A stretch of DNA of 64,000 bases from Capsicum annuum. Taxonomy: Eukaryota; Streptophyta; Magnoliopsida; Solanales; Solanaceae. The position numbers and the translations under genes are program-made. The stretch covers positions 80,605,088-80,669,087 of the forward strand of contig NC_061122.1 in assembly GCF_002878395.1 (NCBI RefSeq), given 5' to 3'. Of the stretch, positions 59,340 to 64,000 are shown piece after piece (the stretch's first letter is position 1; each line of letters starts with the position of its first letter). The notes beneath the pieces are model-generated. The model saw nothing but the letters and a program-made list of their open reading frames with translations. It had not been told where the DNA came from and searched no databases.

Positions 59340-60804
59340 TTAATGACATTTGATTGTACTATCCTTTATTTTGGCAAAAATCCTTTACAAAAATATTTTT
59401 TTCATAATTTTCCTCTTAAACTCAGCATCATTACCTTTTATCCACGTAATTTATTCCTTATTATTCTTTCTCCCCTTAATTACTCGTACTTTACCCTTTC
59501 ACTTCCCCAGATAACTATCACCATTTTACTTCATAATTCACCGCAGATCAGTTCACCGATTTTTAACTTCCCACCGATTCACCTTCTTTATCTTACTTTT
59601 TATACTCTCTCCAAACTTATTTCTTCTTATACCTCTATGATCCAAATAATATCGATGGCCAATCTTACAAAATATCTTTTGAATTTTCATTTCGATAATC
59701 ATGATCTTGTTCTTATCTCCAGGTACTCCGAGGAATCCTCCTCTCATTCTGTGCAATTAATCGTTAATAAAATATGTTCAACCCTTAGAACTAATTCATC
59801 TATCAATAAAATTTTTCTCTTCTCTCTGGTCTCCCTTCCACCAAAGGACATACATAAATTCTGGAGTAGTTCGGAATGGGAAAAGTTTGTTGCCTTCAAA
59901 AGACTCTCAGTTATGCCCGACCAAGTTATGAATCTCTCTCAGTTAAAGAAATTTCACTACAATGTAAGTTCCTTTTTCAAAACCCAAGATCTATCTTTGG
60001 TATTTCATCTTTGTGGTATGGAGGTTTATGAGGACCATTTGTGTATGTCTTATACAAATAATCACCTCTCTCAAGATAGCGTAAAGTTGTAAACTCTTAT
60101 GCTTTGGACAATAATCATTCCTAATGATTTCTTATTTGAAAAGTTTTTGATACTAAGTTTGTTGGGGTCATTCCCTTTATGAATGGTACTTGTCCTGATG
60201 AAGCTAAAAAGGATGTCTCTGATCTAGAAATTAGTTTATCCAATTGTTTTCCTCTATTAGTCTAGTTTAAGTACCAAATTTTTGCTCATATTTTCACCAC
60301 TACCCTTATCCATTGAAAAGGTTCTTTCAGTAATACGACTTGTTAGGATGTGTTTGTGCTGTATTGCATGGTCAAAAAATACAAAAAATGGGTTTTATGG
60401 TTTTGAGAGTATATGTTGGAGAGTGCTACAGATAATGTTTATGCCTCTTTTAGCTTACATTATGGACAGTTGATCACCAGAATCCTTCTCTACTACTTCA
60501 TTGATCTCTCTATGTATCCAGTGATGAAAGTCTCACCCACATATGATTTTAAAACATTTGTCAGCATGGGATATGTCTTGCTCGATGCTGAATGGTGAAA
60601 GAAGGACTCTGCCAAAGAAGGTACTGATCTCCCTAAGGTAAGATAAAATATGTCTAACCCCATTTCCATGTGATAAAGGAAATAGTAGAATTCAAAGATC
60701 GACTCAAGATGATTGAAGAAGGATTGTTGCTTCTTCAGGAGCCGACTACCAGGATGTTAAAGTTGAGTAAGCAAACTTGTATTGATGTGAGCAAAGTGCG
60801 CTTA
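59340..60804 (+). pseudogene. Env-like (post-pol) reading frame of Sirevirus-like copia element S
   Basis: A long open stretch, 59343-60092 (249 codons), begins right after the end of RNase H. Further blocks in other frames follow to 60804. Recognisable pieces include MPDQVMNLSQLKKF near residue 190, a CPDEAKKDVSDLE stretch near 60190, FKYQIFAHI near 60270, DVFVLYC near 60348, a Tyr-Met-Leu-Glu-Ser stretch at 60410, and TYDFKTFVSMGYVL at 60538-60580. The C-terminal part (60690-60800) looks coiled-coil (EFKDRLKMIEEGLLLLQE). Sireviruses carry a gene of unknown function here, historically called env-like. Whether it ever acted as an envelope is unproven. It is broken by stops and cut by E. Confidence 0.6.
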
Positions 60805-63433
60805 TATAATACCCCAAGATTGTACCCTGGATGCCACCCGGTGCTTAAGACCCCGAAGGACCAAAAGCTAACCCATGACTGATATCTGTTGTGAGCACTG
60901 AATAATACACTGTAATAAATATGGAAAAATAGGTTGAACTGCCATAAGGTCCAAAAATCAAAATACTGATAAAAGATAGCATCTATAATAATAATCTGTA
61001 AAACTGAATACTGTCTGAAAGTCTAGTCTAAAAGCCTCTAACTGAGCTATCTGAAAAGTGAAGTTGATGGGACAAGCTCCCAACTAACTTTAACTAATGC
61101 AATACTGAAGCAACTGTAATACTAAAATAAAAACATATCCTCGATGGATGAAAATCACTACTAAATCTGCGACTACTAACTAGATCCATCTAAGCACAGT
61201 TGAGAACCTGAGCATCTAAACCTGTGATATGAGGCATCATAGCATAAAGAAAGAGTATACGTTAATACATGGAATGTACTTGTATGCTAGATGAGGTAAG
61301 GCTAAATACAAGGCTTCATATGTATGAATGGTAACTTACTGATGATATAGAATAACTGAATATAAGAATGCATGGATAACTGATACTACTCAAATCCCTG
61401 AGTATGCAATACTATGGACATACATAGATATATACCGTATCTAATATTTTCTAAAGCTAAGTACTGTGTTCTGATAACTAAATAAATGATATCTAAAGTT
61501 ACTGAAAACTAAATTTCTGATACTGATCGACTGTGTCTCATAGTACTGATTCTATAAAACCAAACTGAGTCCTAAACTGAAAACTGAAACTAAAACTATG
61601 GAAGGTAATTATCTAACCGACTTTCCCCAAATCTGATCTGATGGGGGTCCAATCTGTAACCCCAATTGGAAAGGAGCTAGCACCATGCCACGAGTACTAC
61701 AACTACTGTAGAGTTAGTCTTAACTACTTTTGACCCTTGAGATTAGTCCTAAACTAGCGCGTGATCCCTGAGTATGTTAGTCTTATCTAACAAGTGACAT
61801 CTAATAACCTACACTGGCTACGTAGTTATGGAACTTTGGGATTTCTTCTAGGGACCCAATCCTTACTAATAGGTGAGACCTCATCCTTAGGCTCGATCGG
61901 CACTGAATCGTACTCTTAACTGAAAGACACAAAACTGAGTATACTAAACTAGACTGGACTGATGCAGAGCTTATTGAGTTTTCCTGAGTTTTATAACTGA
62001 GTTCTATAACTAATTGAGTTTTAATGAGTTCTGTAACTAATTGAGTTCTACTGATCGTGACATGTCTGATACTATTTGCAACTGGAACTGGCTTTAGGTA
62101 AACAACAGAATTATCGGGTATTAAATAACCCTAGGGCTCGATAGCATAAAAAGTAAAGTAAAGCATAATTTGAATAACATAACAATGTTCACTTGTTCAT
62201 AATTCATTCATAGAGACATTTCATCAAACAGTTGTAGGGCATAAGCTTTTACATATGCTAGCATGTCACGATTTTGTCATTTAATTCACATGGACATTCT
62301 ATCAAACATTTGGGGAGAACAACTTAATGCACATAATCATGGATAACATATAAACATGGCAACTACAATGCCCAAACTTGCAATTTCATTTCATGGGTTC
62401 AACATGCAATTCACATAATCCCTCCAAATACTATTCTATTTTCTTGAATCTTATATAATCATGGATCAAAAATAGAATTAACATCATAGATACATTAATC
62501 ACTTTGTAAATTCAAGGGTTTATTAAGATAATCACATATTCATCACACATGCTATTCAATTTCATTAAGCTCACAATTAAATCATAGATTGAAACCCTAC
62601 TAATATCATGAAGATGAATTTAATCCAATTAAAACATGAAAATCATAAATCTGAGATCTTGTATAATTAAAAACGGATTCTTGGACTCTATGGATGAAAA
62701 GGACCAATAGATGAACGCCTAAGATACCTTAGAGCATTCTTTCTTGAAGGTTCTTGGGGGAATTCTTAGGCTTGTTCTTGATTTCTTAAAGTAGGGTTTT
62801 TGCCTCTTTGAGGGACAATGTTGTATTCTTGAGAGAATGTGAGGAAGTAATAAGGAAATAGGTTATTTAGGGGTTTAATTTCGTGTTTAGATTGATTAGG
62901 GCCATGCAAAAATACGAAACTACCCCTGGGACTAAAGTAAAATTCATCACTGAAAAACCCAATTTTGGGCACTAGAGCGATGCAGTGCTACTGCACTGTG
63001 TCAGTGGAAACTAACAATCATTAATGTAGCTAGTAGCGTGACACAGTGGTATCACGTTGCCACCTTGAATGTGACCTGGAAGTTCATAGCGATGCAGTGG
63101 GATCGTGTTGGTACACTGGAAATTGACAACTGGGAATTTGGTCCATCACGCGACGCACCAATATCACAGAGAAACACCGGAAATGGATAATCTCTATTTT
63201 TCTGGCCCCTGTAACACGTTGATGGCCCCAATCGCACCCTGTCTTACAAAAATGGCCATAACTCTTTGCCCGGGTGTCGGATTTGGGCAAATTTCATATC
63301 GTTGGAAAAGTGGTTCAATTTCCTATGCAATGAGAGTCTCTAAACTGAAAAATACTGAGTATTTCAATTTTTTCATATAGGATAACTCATGGACTGAGAG
63401 TTAATTTAAGCTAGGGAAATACGGGGTATTACA
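60805..63433 (-). repeat. 3' LTR of element E (2.6 kb)
   Basis: Opens TATAATACCCC (mutated TGTAATACCCC) and ends GGGTATTACA. It contains a GC-rich patch at 62970-63180 (GCGATGCAGTG, CGCGACGCACC) and a very well-kept U3 block at 63253-63330. Short ORFs within, such as 62766-62972 and 63052-63380, are chance. Confidence 0.85.
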
Positions 63434-63451
63434 ATATCTCCCTCTTGTGAG
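63434..63451 (-). other. Polypurine tract of element E
   Basis: Minus-strand TCACAAGAGGGAGATAT beside the LTR start. Confidence 0.75.
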
Positions 63452-63912
63452 CATTCTTCCTCGAATGAGACTGGTTAAGCTGAGAAACACTGATAGACTG
63501 AGAATATACTGACATACATAGCTTAAAAATGACTGAATCTTGAGGCATGACACATTTCTGAACTGATCCATGAATGCATGACTGATTATTCAATGACAAA
63601 AAATACGAAGTTTATAGCTATAACTGAATTATGAAACCGAGTAAATGTAAGCAAGGCTGTTAGGCTGAGAATACTGATGAACCTGTGATCATTTACTGGA
63701 CATGTATGAATGCGAGCATGAGGACATTACTAAGTCTAAAATGTGATACATGACCGAATATCTTGAACTAAATTGATTTCTTGGATACATTTCATACGAC
63801 TGAGATTGGAACTTGAGGGCCAACTCATGAGTACCCACTACTCCAAAATGAATTCTTTATGTGAAGAGAAGATGGCATGCTCAGTTCATAAAGGCTCAAG
63901 GGATTACAGTGC

Positions 63913-63928
63913 ATCTCCCCCTTGAGAA
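63913..63928 (-). other. Internal PPT-like tract in E (tract 2)
   Basis: Minus-strand TCTCAAGGGGGAGATGC about 480 bp before the true PPT. Together with the flanking TCGA(A/G)G and TTAGCC words it matches the block at 53441-53510 in C. Confidence 0.6.
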
Positions 63929-64000
63929 ACTATGTCCCTCGAAGAATGCTAGCTTAGCCTAGATACTGACAAAAAGTGTAGATGATGCATGAGGAGCCTA

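Larger units (their letters stand above)
60805..64000 (-). mobile_element. Element E: third member of the B/C non-coding family, cut by window end
   Basis: Minus strand. The 3' LTR 60805-63433 is followed (in plus coordinates) by the PPT and 0.55 kb of the 3' part of the interior. The left flank GCTTA (60800-60804) is the candidate target copy, and its partner is outside the window. The interior fragment resembles the matching part of C, including a second PPT-like tract. Confidence 0.8.

Noticed and set aside
59553..59756. Minus-strand ORF opposite the env-like region
   Set aside because: Shadow of the plus-strand open frame, no domain.
1..64000. CRISPR arrays, bacterial operons, ribosome binding sites, rRNA or tRNA genes
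   Set aside because: No regularly spaced identical repeats, no prokaryotic gene organisation, and no tRNA or rRNA signature seen. The tRNA-Met matches are retrotransposon primer sites.

Overview
The window reads as pericentromeric-type plant heterochromatin made almost entirely of degraded, nested LTR retrotransposons. I found no host protein gene, rRNA or tRNA. Tekay-like Ty3/gypsy chromovirus polyproteins, tRNA-Met type primer sites (TGGTATCAGAGCC), LTRs opening TGTAA(T/C)ACCCC or TGTCATAACCC, and a Ty1/copia element with a gene after pol suggest a dicot, most likely a nightshade (Solanaceae). That species guess rests on recognition of style and was not searched.

Left complex (1-22.4 kb). 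An LTR end (K, 1-1847) abuts an old minus-strand gypsy remnant (G). G is split in its RNase H/integrase linker by a full-length minus-strand gypsy element A (3748-18016, LTRs about 2.7 kb, target duplication GTTAG/GTTAT). A's left LTR is split by a complete 4.2-kb LTR element N (5972-10126, target duplication CGTTG/CATTG). N encodes one long decayed ORF with no recognisable gag, protease, RT or integrase. A second, plus-strand copy of this family (F) begins at 18398 and is cut off near 20.44 kb, where LTR J starts.

Middle (22.4-36.5 kb). Element B has a 3.1-kb LTR with a PPT before it and a PBS after it, a 2.7-kb non-coding interior and a second truncated LTR, so it is a tandem LTR arrangement. 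It abuts a gypsy gag/protease remnant H. The LTR of H contains a solo LTR I (32059-34619, TTTAT/TTTAC). Next comes AT-rich sequence with a possible Tat-type LTR, two microsatellites and a 155-bp tandem duplication.

Right complex (36.5-64 kb). A plus-strand copia element S (gag, protease, integrase, RT, RNase H, then an env-like reading frame, so Sirevirus-like) is split twice. Insert C (39981-58641, GAAAT/AAAAT) is a non-coding LTR element whose own left LTR holds gypsy element D (41385-52123), which has recognisable gag-pol and chromodomain remnants. Insert E (60805 to window end) belongs to the same non-coding family as B and C.

How the parts fit together: B, C and E carry no proteins but share with D the LTR ends, the PBS and about 140 nt of leader, and the sequence before the PPT. 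This fits D-type elements having supplied proteins in trans. The B/C/E interiors also carry extra PPT-like purine tracts at similar places. Across A, B, C, D, E and I the LTRs share one conserved U3 block next to a patch of family-specific, self-complementary repeats. All coding regions are broken by stops, frameshifts or lost catalytic residues, so nothing here looks autonomous today.
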